NCBI GenBank assembly: GCA_017993715.1
Contig: JAGOME010000007.1
Span: forward strand, 22,321-86,320
Direction of reading: 5' to 3'
DNA length: 64,000 nucleotides
Source of the DNA: Phycicoccus sp.
GTDB lineage: Bacteria > Actinomycetota > Actinomycetes > Actinomycetales > Dermatophilaceae
The notes under the pieces were generated by a model. The model did not search any database. It was given only the letters and a program-made list of their open reading frames with translations, and was not told the DNA's origin. Below are positions 1-11,296 of the stretch, piece after piece (position 1 is the stretch's first letter; every line of letters begins with the position of its first letter). The translations under genes were made by a program, and so were the position numbers.

Positions 1-895
1 AGAGCATCGGCATGACCGGGAAGTGGAAGCACATCTGGCATTCCGGATCCTCGGGGGTGCCGAAGTAGGCCACGACGTCCCCCGGCGGCTGGTTGGCCTC
101 CGCGATGAGGATCCGGCCGGGGTACTCCTCGTCGATGAGCCTGCGCACCCGGGCGATGAACTCGTGGGTCTTGGGGTGGTTTTCACCGTTGTGCCCCTCC
201 TCTTCGTAGAGGTAGGGGATGGCGTCGAGGCGGAATCCATCGATGCCCAGGTCCATCCAGAAGCGCACGACATCGAACAGCGCTTCGTGCACGGCGGGGT
301 TCTCGAAGTTCAGGTCCGGCTGGTGGCTGAAGAACCGATGCCAGAAGAACTGCCGGCGCACTGGGTCGAAGGTCCAGTTGGAGGCCTCGCTGTCGATGAA
401 GATGACCCGGGCGTCGCTGTACTTGTCGTCGGTGTCTGACCAGACGTAGAAGTCGCCGAACGGGCCGTCTGGGTCGGACCGGGAGGCCTGGAACCAGGGG
501 TGCTGATCGCTGGTGTGGTTCATGACGAAGTCGGTGAGGATCCGAATGCCGCGGGCGTGGGCCTCGGTGATCAGCTGGGTGAAGTCCGGCAGGGTCCCGA
601 ACTCGGGCAACACCGCGGTGTAGTCGGAAATGTCGTAGCCGCCGTCCCGCAAGGGACTGGCATAGAACGGCGGAAGCCACAGGCAGTCCACGCCGAGCCA
701 CTGCAGGTAGTCCAGCCGGGCCAGGACGCCGCTGAAGTCACCCTGCCCGGATCCTGTCGAATCACCGAAGGCGCGGACGAGGACCTCGTAGAACACGGCC
801 GTCTTGAACCACTGCGGGTCGTGCCGCAGCCCGGGCTGGGTCAGCCCAAGGCCCGACTGTCCCGACTGGGTCGGGATGGGGCGGGTCGTGCTCAC
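1..895 (-). CDS. treS: Trehalose synthase / maltose alpha-D-glucosyltransferase (partial, C-terminus off window)
   Basis: About the first 298 codons of a GH13 enzyme that interconverts maltose and trehalose in the cytoplasm and feeds the GlgE route. The N-terminal barrel strand ([15 protein letters not shown]...GDF), the long [18 protein letters not shown] stretch, the nucleophile Asp in FRLDAIPYL (about residue 224) and the acid/base Glu in LIAEANQ (about residue 265) are all visible and match TreS rather than a plain amylase. The start is the GTG at 895, seven bases after a GGAGG. It is divergent from glgP, with two LacI-type operators between them. A maltokinase and glgB often follow treS, but lie outside the window. 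Identity is firm; the rest of the gene cannot be judged. Confidence 0.93.
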   Translation of the reverse strand, partial: MSTTRPIPTQSGQSGLGLTQPGLRHDPQWFKTAVFYEVLVRAFGDSTGSGQGDFSGVLARLDYLQWLGVDCLWLPPFYASPLRDGGYDISDYTAVLPEFGTLPDFTQLITEAHARGIRILTDFVMNHTSDQHPWFQASRSDPDGPFGDFYVWSDTDDKYSDARVIFIDSEASNWTFDPVRRQFFWHRFFSHQPDLNFENPAVHEALFDVVRFWMDLGIDGFRLDAIPYLYEEEGHNGENHPKTHEFIARVRRLIDEEYPGRILIAEANQPPGDVVAYFGTPEDPECQMCFHFPVMPML

Positions 896-970
896 TGCGT
901 TACCTCCGAGGGTGGATAGGACGCGGGGCAGGCCCGCCGTCGTTGGCGTCAAGGCCATTTCTTACCACTC

Positions 971-980
971 CAAACGGTTG
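971..980. promoter_or_regulatory. LacI-family operator candidate 1
   Basis: The decamer CAAACGGTTG is an inverted repeat (CAA/TTG arms around a central CG) of the form bound by LacI-family regulators. It lies between divergent treS and glgP. The family consensus is established knowledge; the regulator here, perhaps MalR-like, is inferred and not encoded in the window. Confidence 0.45.
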
Positions 981-996
981 CGTGGTACCACCCTGA

Positions 997-1010
997 GCAA
1001 GCGTTTACGC
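997..1010. promoter_or_regulatory. LacI-family operator candidate 2
   Basis: GCAAGCGTTTACGC has the same central-CG half-palindromic form as the site about 26 bases to its left. Two sites in one divergent promoter region suggest shared control of trehalose synthase and glucan phosphorylase. Confidence 0.45.
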
Positions 1011-1165
1011 GGACGATGCTGACGTTTGGTCGCCAATGCCCTACCGTGGTTCGGCACGGGGTGTCCCGGGTCGTCCGCGACCCCGGTTTGACACTCTGTC
1101 TCGGGCCTCAACGGCGAGGCCGCGAGTTCCTCGTCCAGCCCCCTCGCCGTGATCCGGGAGCCAAA

Positions 1166-3778
<2,613 letters not shown>

Positions 3779-3812
3779 CGCCTGGGTCCGACCCCGGGCC
3801 CGACCCCCCATA

Positions 3813-3856
3813 ACGGCGAATGCCGCCCGCTCACGTGAGCGGGCGGCATTCGCCGT
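3813..3856. terminator. Perfect 44-nt palindrome between convergent glgP and glgE, built on two GAATGCCG octamers
   Basis: The 22-base arms are exactly complementary and meet at CACGTG. Each arm contains one copy of the octamer GAATGCCG (3818-3825 and, inverted, 3844-3851). There is no long T tract, but the position between two stop codons makes it a likely two-way terminator, and its content makes it a paired-octamer element. Confidence 0.75.
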
Positions 3857-3871
3857 CTGTGGGGTGGTCCG

Positions 3872-6031
3872 TCAGTGCCGGCGCACCGCGATGACGTGCA
3901 CTGGCTCGCCGGCCGGGCCGAGCTGGACGAAGTTGTCCCGGCCCCAATCCCACGAGGCGCCGGTGATCAGGTCATCGGCAACGAACCCGGCGTGCTCATC
4001 GAGCCCGAGCGCCGGCATGTTGAGTCGGATGGTGCTCGCTCGCGTCGAGTGGGGGTCCAGGTTGGCGATGACCAGCACGGTGTCGTCGCTGCCGTCGTGC
4101 AGCACGCGGCGCTTGGAGAACGCGATGATGTTCTCGTCGTCCACGTGGTGGAAGGTGATGTCCCTGAGCCGATGCAGGCTCGGGTGGGCGCGCCGAATCT
4201 CGTTGAGGCGGGTGAGGTAGCCGGACAGCGACTGGCCCTCGCGGGAACCGCCGGGCTCGAAGTCCTCCCAGTGGCGGTTCTTGTACTGGTACTTCTCGTT
4301 GTCGATCTGCTCCTCGGCGCCCGGGCGCGCGACGTGCTCCATCAGCTCGTAGCCGGCGTAAATGCCGTAGGTGGGGACCAGAGTTGCGGCCAGGGCGGCG
4401 CGCAACTTCCAGGCCGCGGGACCGCCGAACTGCATGTACGGAGTGAGGATGTCGTGGGTGGTTGGCCAGAAGCTCGGCCGCATGTAGTTGGCGGCGTCGC
4501 CGGAGAGCTCGGTGAGGTACTCGACGAGCTCGGGCCGGGTGTTGCGCCAGGCGTAGTACGTGTAGCTCTGCTGGAAGCCGACCTTGCCCAGGGTGTGCAT
4601 CATGGCGGGCTTGGTGAAGGCCTCGGCGAGCCAGATCGTCTCGGGGTAGTCCTTGGCGACATCGGCGATGAGCCACTGCCAGAACTCCACCGGCTTGGTG
4701 TGCGGGTTATCGACTCGGAAGATCCGGACCCCGTGGTCGAGCCACACCTGAATCACGCGCCGCACCTCGACGTAGGCCTGCGCCGGGTTGTTGTCGAAGT
4801 TGAGGGGATAGATGTCCTGGTACTTCTTGGGCGGGTTCTCCGCGTAGGCAATCGTGCCGTCGGCGCGCGTGGTGAACAGGTCCGGGTGCGTCTGGACCCA
4901 GGGGTGGTCGGGCGAGGCCTGCAGCGCGATGTCGAGGCAGACCTCCATGCCGAGGCGGGCGCTCTCGGCGACAAAGGCGTCGAAGTCCTCAAAGGTGCCC
5001 AGGTCCGGGTGGATCGCGTCGTGACCGCCGTCGGGTGAGCCGATCGCGTAGGGGCTGCCAGGGTCGTCGGGGCCGGCATTGAGGGTGTTGTTGGGGCCCT
5101 TGCGGGCGGCGGTGCCGATCGGGTGGATCGGGGTGAGGTAGACGACGTCGAACCCCATGGCGGCAATCGCCGGGAGCCGCTTCATGGCGGTGCGGAAGGT
5201 GCCGGTCGTCCACCGGTGCGTGCGCTCGTCGTAGGTCGCGCCCTCGCTGCGGGGGAAGATCTCGTACCAGGCGCCGTACAGGGCGCGTTCGCGCTCGACG
5301 AGCCAGGGCACGTTCAGGCTCGGGCTGACCAGGTCGCGCAGCGGGCGGGCGGTCAGCTCGTCCTGGAGGTCGTCGGCGAATCCGGCCTGGAGGCGGGCGC
5401 GGTCGGGGCGGGTCGTGTCGCGCAGGGCGGTGATCGCGTCGTCGAATGCCGTCGCGGCGCTGGCCGGCCGGTCACCGGTGTCGCGCGCGCGCTCAAGCAT
5501 GCGGGCGCCCTCTTCGAGCATGAGCTCGACATCGATGCCCGCATCGACCTTGATCGTCGCGTCGTGGTCCCACGTCCCGTACGGGTCCGACCAGCCCTCG
5601 ACGCGATACGACCAGAGACCCGGGCGGTCCGCCTCGATCGTCGCGATCCAGGTGTTCAGGCCGGGGTTGGTGCACGTCATGGGGATGAGCGTCTCGACGC
5701 CCTCGGGGTTGGTGAGGACGACGCTGGCGTTAACGGCGTCATGGCCCTCGCGGAACACCGTGGCGGTCACGTCGAAGGACTCGCCGACGACGGACTTCGT
5801 CGGGCGGGTGCCCCCGTCGACGAGCGGGCCGAGCTCCACGACGGGGATCCGACCGATGGGGATCTGCGGCGGGGCCGACACCGGGGTGCCCGAGTGATCA
5901 CCTGGCGCGGTGCCGACCGAGGCGGGGGCGTCGGGCGTGGGCGGGGTCGACCTCGGAGGGGCGACCGGCGTCGACACGGCGCGGGCGGGAGTGGGGGTCT
6001 GCTGGCGGCGGGACCGCGAACGTGGGCTCAC
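3872..6031 (-). CDS. glgE: Alpha-1,4-glucan:maltose-1-phosphate maltosyltransferase
   Basis: A 719-residue GH13_3 enzyme that transfers maltosyl units from maltose-1-phosphate to alpha-glucan in the cytoplasm. Features in order: a Pro/Thr-rich leader of about 55 residues, an N-terminal beta domain starting near IPIGRIPVVELGPLVDGG, then the barrel with the nucleophile Asp in FRVDNPHTKP (about 441) and the acid/base Glu in WLAEAFTKP (about 470). HTKP after the nucleophile is typical of GlgE. The start is a GTG at 6031 lying six bases after TAGTTT, so the message is probably leaderless; no purine-rich ribosome site is present. It is divergent from the second glgP. Together with treS this supports the TreS-Pep2-GlgE route to glycogen or capsule glucan. 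Confidence 0.95.
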   Translation of the reverse strand: MSPRSRSRRQQTPTPARAVSTPVAPPRSTPPTPDAPASVGTAPGDHSGTPVSAPPQIPIGRIPVVELGPLVDGGTRPTKSVVGESFDVTATVFREGHDAVNASVVLTNPEGVETLIPMTCTNPGLNTWIATIEADRPGLWSYRVEGWSDPYGTWDHDATIKVDAGIDVELMLEEGARMLERARDTGDRPASAATAFDDAITALRDTTRPDRARLQAGFADDLQDELTARPLRDLVSPSLNVPWLVERERALYGAWYEIFPRSEGATYDERTHRWTTGTFRTAMKRLPAIAAMGFDVVYLTPIHPIGTAARKGPNNTLNAGPDDPGSPYAIGSPDGGHDAIHPDLGTFEDFDAFVAESARLGMEVCLDIALQASPDHPWVQTHPDLFTTRADGTIAYAENPPKKYQDIYPLNFDNNPAQAYVEVRRVIQVWLDHGVRIFRVDNPHTKPVEFWQWLIADVAKDYPETIWLAEAFTKPAMMHTLGKVGFQQSYTYYAWRNTRPELVEYLTELSGDAANYMRPSFWPTTHDILTPYMQFGGPAAWKLRAALAATLVPTYGIYAGYELMEHVARPGAEEQIDNEKYQYKNRHWEDFEPGGSREGQSLSGYLTRLNEIRRAHPSLHRLRDITFHHVDDENIIAFSKRRVLHDGSDDTVLVIANLDPHSTRASTIRLNMPALGLDEHAGFVADDLITGASWDWGRDNFVQLGPAGEPVHVIAVRRH

Positions 6032-6037
6032 CGCACG

Positions 6038-6043
6038 AAACTA
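6038..6043 (-). promoter_or_regulatory. -10 element of glgE (leaderless)
   Basis: TAGTTT on the minus strand ends six bases before the GTG start at 6031, the spacing expected when transcription starts on the start codon. Confidence 0.5.
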
Positions 6044-6108
6044 TCCGAAATCATGTGGTCGGCGTCACGCCCGTTTCGCCACGGGTGAGCCGGGCGTGTC
6101 GGATCCTC

Positions 6109-6114
6109 TAGCGT
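6109..6114 (+). promoter_or_regulatory. -10 element of the second glgP (leaderless)
   Basis: TAGCGT ends seven bases before the GTG at 6122. This decides between two GTG codons (6113 and 6122): 6113 lies inside the element itself. Confidence 0.5.
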
Positions 6115-6121
6115 GGCGAGG

Positions 6122-8704
6122 GTGAAAGCCATCCGTCGGTTCTCGGTTCGTCCCGTACTGCCCGGACGGATTGCCGCCCTCGACGACCTCGCGATGAACC
6201 TGCGCTGGTCCTGGCATCCGCCGATCCGGGACCTGTTCGCGCAGATCGATCCGGCCCGCTGGGCGGCGGTGGGGGAGGACCCGGTGGCGATGTTGTCGGC
6301 GACGTCTCCAGCGGAGTTGGCGGCCCTGGCTGATGACGAGGGGTTCGTCGCGCGGGTCGATGCCGCGGCCGGCGCGCTGGAGCGTTACCTCACGGCGGAC
6401 CGGTGGTATCAGGAGTTCGCGCGCGATGAGCAGGGTGAGGTGCCCGCGGCGATCGCCTACTTCAGTGCGGAGTTCGGCATCACGGCTGCCCTGCCGCAAT
6501 ATTCCGGGGGCCTCGGCATACTGGCGGGCGACCACCTCAAGGCCGCCTCGGACATCGGGGTGCCCATTGTCGCGGTCGGGCTGTTCTACCAGACCGGCTA
6601 CTTCCGTCAGTCGCTGAACCGGGACGGGTGGCAGGAGGAGACCTACCCCGTCCTGGATCCGGACGGTCTGCCCCTGTCGCTGGTGCGCACGGCCGAAGGG
6701 GTGCCGGTGCTGGTTCGGGTGAGCCTTCCCGGAGGGCGGGTGCTGCACGCTCAGATCTGGCGGGCCCAGGTGGGGCGGGTCTCGCTGCTGCTGCTCGACT
6801 CCGACGTTCATGAGAACGATGACGCGGCCCGTCGCGTGACCGAGCGACTCTACGGCGGCGCCGGCGAGATGCGGCTGCAGCAGGAGCTGCTCCTCGGGAT
6901 CGGCGGCGTTCGGGCGTTGCGGGCCTGGTCGCGACTGACCGGCGCGCCAACCCCGGATGCCTACCACTGCAACGAGGGCCACGCGGGCTTCCTCGGCATC
7001 GAGCGGATCAGCGAACTGGTCACGGGGCAGTATCTGAGCTTTGACGAGGCGCTCCAGGCGGTGCGGGCCGCGACGGTGTTCACGACTCACACACCCGTCC
7101 CGGCCGGTATCGACCGTTTCGACGGGTCGCTCATCGACCTGTACTTCGGGGGCGATGCGGCCCTGCCCGGCATTCCGATCGATCGATTGCGTGCCCTGGG
7201 AGCCGAGTCGTACGACGGCGGCGATCCCGCTGTTTTCAACATGGCGGTCATGGGGCTGCGCCTGGCCGGCCACGCCAACGGTGTCTCCCGACTGCACGGT
7301 GACGTGTCCCGGCAGATGTTCGGGGGCCTGTGGCCCGGGTTTGATGCCGACGAGGTGCCGATCATCTCGATCACCAACGGTGTGCATGCCCCAACCTGGG
7401 TGGATCGCAAGGTCTTTGAGTTGGCGCATACGTTCACCGATGCGCGTGAGCTCGACACGCGGGACTCGTGGGAAGCGATGGCCGACGTGCCGCGACCGGC
7501 CCTCTGGGAGACCAAACGGGCGTTGCGCGAGCAACTCGTCGCGGACGTGCGGGCCCGGGTGCGGTCGTCGTGGCTTGCGCGGGGAGCAACACCGGCGGAG
7601 CTGGGTTGGACCGACTCCATCCTGGATCCGGACGTGTTGACGATCGGCTTTGCTCGCCGGGTGCCGACCTATAAGCGGATGACCCTTATGCTCCGCGACC
7701 CTGATCGCTTGCGGGCCCTCCTGCTGCACCCCGAGCGCCCGGTGCAGCTCGTCGTCGCGGGCAAAGCCCATCCTGACGACGAGACAGGAAAGCAGCTCAT
7801 CCAGCAGCTGGTGCAGTTCGCCGACGATCCCGCGATCCGGCACCGGATCGTCTTCCTGCCCAACTACGACATCGCCATGGCCTTGCGGCTGCTGCCCGGA
7901 TGCGACGTGTGGCTCAACAACCCGTTGCGGCCGTTCGAGGCCTCCGGGACCTCGGGGATGAAGGCGGCGCTCAACGGCGCGCTGAACCTGTCCATCCTCG
8001 ACGGCTGGTGGGACGAGTGGTTCGACGGCGCCAACGGCTGGGCCATCCCGACCGCGGACGGGGTCCAGGACGCCCAGCGACGTGACGATCTGGAGGCGGC
8101 GGCCCTCTATGACCTCATCGAGCAGCAGGTGGCGCCCCGGTTCTATGACGTGGACGAGGACGGGTTGCCGCAGAACTGGATGTCGATGATCGTCCACACC
8201 GTCACCACGCTTGGTCCCAAGGTGCGGGCGAGTCGGATGGTCCGCGAATACACCGAGCGCCTATATGTGCCCGCTGCCCGGGCCGGGTGGGCGATGGCGC
8301 GAGGGGACTTCGCGGGCGCCAAGGAGTTGGCGACGTATGTGGAGCAGGTCGAGCGGTCGTGGCCCAAGGTGCAGGTCGACCACGTCGAGTCGACTGGCGT
8401 TGGCGATTCGCCACAGATCGGGGAGACGTTGCATGTCAATGCCTACGTCTCGCTGGACGGGTTGGATCCTGGTGATGTGGAGGTGCAGGTCGTCTACGGA
8501 CGGACCTCGCACACCAGCGACGAGCTGTCGGACATCGGGACGATTGCGTTGCGGCACAGCGATGCCTATGAGCATGGTCGGCATCGGTTCGTGGGGGATC
8601 TGCGTCTGGACACAAGTGGATCGTTCGGCTACACGGTGCGGATCCTGCCGCGGCATTCGGGGTTGTCGTCGCCCGCGGAACTCGGTTTGGTCGCGACGGC
8701 GTAG
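6122..8704 (+). CDS. glgP: Alpha-glucan phosphorylase, DUF3417-type
   Basis: An 860-residue GT35 phosphorylase of the second bacterial subfamily, with the N-terminal DUF3417 region (NLRWSWHPPIRDLF), then AYFSAEFGI and LPQYSGGLGILAGDHLK, and the PLP lysine in EASGTSGMKAALNGAL at about residue 614. It degrades alpha-glucan to glucose-1-phosphate. The chosen start gives VKAIRRFSVRP, matching the usual N-terminus, and sits seven bases after a TANNNT element. It is divergent from glgE across about 90 bases. Having both GT35 subfamilies within 5 kb suggests different preferred chain lengths, which is inference. The last codons carry a copy of CGGCATTC (8651-8658). Confidence 0.93.
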   Translation: MKAIRRFSVRPVLPGRIAALDDLAMNLRWSWHPPIRDLFAQIDPARWAAVGEDPVAMLSATSPAELAALADDEGFVARVDAAAGALERYLTADRWYQEFARDEQGEVPAAIAYFSAEFGITAALPQYSGGLGILAGDHLKAASDIGVPIVAVGLFYQTGYFRQSLNRDGWQEETYPVLDPDGLPLSLVRTAEGVPVLVRVSLPGGRVLHAQIWRAQVGRVSLLLLDSDVHENDDAARRVTERLYGGAGEMRLQQELLLGIGGVRALRAWSRLTGAPTPDAYHCNEGHAGFLGIERISELVTGQYLSFDEALQAVRAATVFTTHTPVPAGIDRFDGSLIDLYFGGDAALPGIPIDRLRALGAESYDGGDPAVFNMAVMGLRLAGHANGVSRLHGDVSRQMFGGLWPGFDADEVPIISITNGVHAPTWVDRKVFELAHTFTDARELDTRDSWEAMADVPRPALWETKRALREQLVADVRARVRSSWLARGATPAELGWTDSILDPDVLTIGFARRVPTYKRMTLMLRDPDRLRALLLHPERPVQLVVAGKAHPDDETGKQLIQQLVQFADDPAIRHRIVFLPNYDIAMALRLLPGCDVWLNNPLRPFEASGTSGMKAALNGALNLSILDGWWDEWFDGANGWAIPTADGVQDAQRRDDLEAAALYDLIEQQVAPRFYDVDEDGLPQNWMSMIVHTVTTLGPKVRASRMVREYTERLYVPAARAGWAMARGDFAGAKELATYVEQVERSWPKVQVDHVESTGVGDSPQIGETLHVNAYVSLDGLDPGDVEVQVVYGRTSHTSDELSDIGTIALRHSDAYEHGRHRFVGDLRLDTSGSFGYTVRILPRHSGLSSPAELGLVATA

Positions 8705-8771
8705 GCGGCGGGATCGGGGTGTCAGCCCGCCGGTCTCCGCACGGGATCGATCCTGCGCCTGAGCCCCTCCG

Positions 8772-11108
8772 CTAGAACGGGGGCGGGCCTTGTCCGGGTG
8801 GTCGCGGATCGTTGGCCGGGAAGTAGGACAGGGCGGGGACGGCCATGATGACCTCGACGCGCGCATCCCCGTGGTCGGCCCGATCGCCGTGATTGCGGCG
8901 GCAACCGCGGGCGGCGCCAGCACCGTTGCCGGCTGCTTTGGCGCCGCCCGCACCGGCGCCGCCCGCGCCGGTGGCGCCGGCGACGAGAAGATGCTCGACG
9001 TGGTACTCGAGCGGACTGAATCGTCCCCGCCGGTCGCAGCGGGTGAGCCCCGCTTGGGCCCCAACCACCCCGAGGGGAGCCTGGGCGGAACCGGGTCTGG
9101 GACTGCTCGCGGAGGTGCCCACGGGACTGGACGTGGAAGAGCCCCTGGGGCTGGTCATGGGCGCGCTCATGGCTGTCGGACTGGGCATGGGCAGAGTGAT
9201 CCCGTGCAAGTGATCCAGGGGCGCAGTGGTGAGCGTCCTGCCGGTGGGGGTGGTCCACGTCGCCACCGCTGTGTCGGGATCGAGACGATAGCGCCACCTC
9301 ATCAGGGTCTTGAGGCGGTGGTGTCGTCGACACAAGGCGGCGAGATTGCGCGGGGTGGTGCGACCCGTGGGCCACGGCTCGGTGTGGTCGAGATCGGCGT
9401 GGACGGCGGGTTGGGTGCAGCCGGGGAATCGGCAGCGGCCATCTCGGGCGCGAACGAACATCGCCATCGCCACCCCTGGCCGATACCTCGCGGAGCTCAA
9501 CGTGTCCTCGGGATCGGTCAGGGCGCCGGAAACCGGGTCGCACAGGACGGTGTGCGTCGCCGTTGGCAAGGCGTCGCGCGGGAGCAGGATCGGGGACAGC
9601 CCCGTCACGGTGGTCGTGACTTCGATGAGTTGGTTCTCCGCGCTGGTCGCGGCCTCATCACCCGACGTGGTCGCGGCCTCCTCACCCGGCGGGGCTGCCG
9701 GTCGCCCCGTGGCTCGTCGGCGAGCCGGTCGGGGCAGCCGGACCAGGGCGGCGCGGGGGCCGGCACCCACGATCGCGTCGGTGCCGCCCGTGGAGTCGCA
9801 GGATGCGCCCTCCGCGGGGTCAACCGGCGCTAGGTGGGGATGGACTGGGTCGCCGCCGCGCGAGAAGTCGCAGGATGCGCCCTCTGCGGGGTCAACCGGC
9901 GCTGGCTGGGGAGTGACCGGGTCGCCGCTACTCGGATCGGGTCCGCGCCCTCGGTCCGGGGGAATCCCGCTCGACTCGGTGGGCCAAGCGGGCTGGCCGG
10001 GGGTGGCGGGCAGGGTGGCGATGACCGTGGTGGTGACCGTTGCGCTGCCGGTGACCAGATCGAGGAGGGCATGGGCCCGGGCACGCTCCAGGGTGGAGTG
10101 TCGATCCTGGTCGCGATACTGCCGAGCCAGGGCGTCGATGGCGGCCCAGGCGGGCAGGGCGTCGCCGGCGGGCAGATGCGCGGTCCACGTGTCCAGGCCG
10201 GGCTCGCGGGCGTCGCGGGTCAACCCAGTCTTGGCAATGGCTGCGGTGTAGCGCTCCTGCAGGACCTCCGGGCAGAGATCGGCTTGCAGCCGCCGGATCC
10301 GACGGCGCAGCCCCGGTCCCGTGTCCGATGCCAGGTGCGGGTCAAGGCGGTCCAGGATGACCGCGGCAGCCTCGGCTGGTGTGCCGTCCAGCTCAGAGGC
10401 CACGACCCAGGCGCGGTAGGCATCAATCCGGCCCAGGCTTAGGGCCTGGTGGATCCGGCCCAGACCAGTCCGGATGGCGACGGTCCAGGACGAGCCCAGG
10501 CCACCGAACTGCACGAGCGGCGGCTCCGCGTCGGCGAAGCCCGGGTCCGGCTCGGTCACGTCGACGTGATCCCCCTCCGCGTCGAGAGCCTCGTCTAGTG
10601 TCGAACCCAGCGACTCGTCGAGGCCAGCCTCACGAGGCTCGGTTGTCGAAGCGCCGCAGGTTGCGGAGTCGTGCATGCTCACCGTGTGGTCGATGGCCCA
10701 GGAGGTAGCCAGGTCGACCCGGTTGCTCGCGTAACGGCGGGTCATGCCGGTCGCTGTCGCGACCAGGTCCACCCCGTCATCGGAGACGAACCCCAGCCCG
10801 CGGGAACCGCACATCCATTCGCCGGTCTCGACCGCATAGCCGTCGAAGGAGACCAGGCGAGCGATGGCGGCATCCTGGGCTCCGGTGACCATGTTGATCA
10901 CCTGTTGGCAGCCCGCGACGAGGTCGGAGAACTCGATCTGGGACAGGGCGTGCGGGGACACCGAGCACGCGGCAACCAGGTCGCGGGCGGCTGCCCGAGC
11001 GCGGGCCACCACCACCGTCGGATCGACCCGGGGAGAATCCGAGCCGGCTGGAGCGGGGGCGGCGACACGCCAAGGCATCGTGGCCGCCAACCGTGACGAA
11101 TGGTCCAT
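8772..11108 (-). CDS. DUF222 / HNH endonuclease domain protein (13E12-repeat family)
   Basis: A 778-residue member of an actinobacterial multi-copy family. Residues about 15-420 form the DUF222 region. A long disordered middle follows, containing a duplicated 24-residue unit (PVDPAEGASCD). Near residues 590-660 is an HNH nuclease domain with CRFPGC, then DLDHTEPW and LCRRHHRLKT, which supply the metal-binding His and Cys residues. The tail is Gly/Ala/Ser/Pro-rich. The start ATG at 11108 has GGGGAG five bases upstream; 43 more in-frame codons upstream look non-coding. In mycobacteria several of these genes are LexA-controlled, and a LexA-like box lies just upstream here. Its target is unknown. 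It interrupts the glucan gene block. Confidence 0.85.
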   Translation of the reverse strand: MDHSSRLAATMPWRVAAPAPAGSDSPRVDPTVVVARARAAARDLVAACSVSPHALSQIEFSDLVAGCQQVINMVTGAQDAAIARLVSFDGYAVETGEWMCGSRGLGFVSDDGVDLVATATGMTRRYASNRVDLATSWAIDHTVSMHDSATCGASTTEPREAGLDESLGSTLDEALDAEGDHVDVTEPDPGFADAEPPLVQFGGLGSSWTVAIRTGLGRIHQALSLGRIDAYRAWVVASELDGTPAEAAAVILDRLDPHLASDTGPGLRRRIRRLQADLCPEVLQERYTAAIAKTGLTRDAREPGLDTWTAHLPAGDALPAWAAIDALARQYRDQDRHSTLERARAHALLDLVTGSATVTTTVIATLPATPGQPAWPTESSGIPPDRGRGPDPSSGDPVTPQPAPVDPAEGASCDFSRGGDPVHPHLAPVDPAEGASCDSTGGTDAIVGAGPRAALVRLPRPARRRATGRPAAPPGEEAATTSGDEAATSAENQLIEVTTTVTGLSPILLPRDALPTATHTVLCDPVSGALTDPEDTLSSARYRPGVAMAMFVRARDGRCRFPGCTQPAVHADLDHTEPWPTGRTTPRNLAALCRRHHRLKTLMRWRYRLDPDTAVATWTTPTGRTLTTAPLDHLHGITLPMPSPTAMSAPMTSPRGSSTSSPVGTSASSPRPGSAQAPLGVVGAQAGLTRCDRRGRFSPLEYHVEHLLVAGATGAGGAGAGGAKAAGNGAGAARGCRRNHGDRADHGDARVEVIMAVPALSYFPANDPRPPGQGPPPF
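9794..9937. repeat. Tandem duplication (2 x 72 bp) inside the DUF222-HNH gene
   Basis: Both units begin AGTCGCAGGATGCGCCCT, at 9794 and 9866. They stay in frame and encode a repeated Pro/Asp/Ala-rich linker segment. A shorter 24-bp in-frame repeat lies near 9642-9690. This looks like replication slippage in a disordered linker. Confidence 0.75.
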
Positions 11109-11149
11109 GACGCTCCCCTCTCCGAGTCGAAACGTTGCCCTCAGTCTAT

Positions 11150-11165
11150 TCGAACAGAATCTCGA
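11150..11165. promoter_or_regulatory. LexA (SOS) box candidate
   Basis: TCGAACAGAATCTCGA matches the actinobacterial SOS box TCGAAC-N4-GTTCGA with one perfect half and two mismatches in the other. It lies about 42 bases upstream of the DUF222-HNH start, where LexA would block transcription. Confidence 0.45.
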
Positions 11166-11296
11166 ACACAAGGAGACTGGGAGGCAATTTCCGTTGCCGC
11201 AGAACGGCATTCGACGAATGTGGACCTCGTCTCGCACCCCCTGATTCGAGGTAAAAGACGAGCCCCATCGATGCGGCTTTTACCTCCAATCGAGAG

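Noticed and set aside
1088..1093. TTGACA as a -35 element for glgP
   Set aside because: No matching -10 at 16-19 bases downstream could be seen.
896..1165. tRNA or riboswitch in the treS-glgP gap (and other gaps above 100 bases)
   Set aside because: No cloverleaf, GGTTCGA-type arm or conserved riboswitch core was found; only operator-like repeats are present.
8707..8731. GGCGGG/CCCGCC hairpin between the second glgP and the DUF222 gene
   Set aside because: Only six pairs with a 13-base loop in very GC-rich DNA; expected by chance.
8772..11108. DUF222-HNH gene as an intein or homing element
   Set aside because: It is a free-standing gene with its own start and promoter signals, and neighbours are not split by it.
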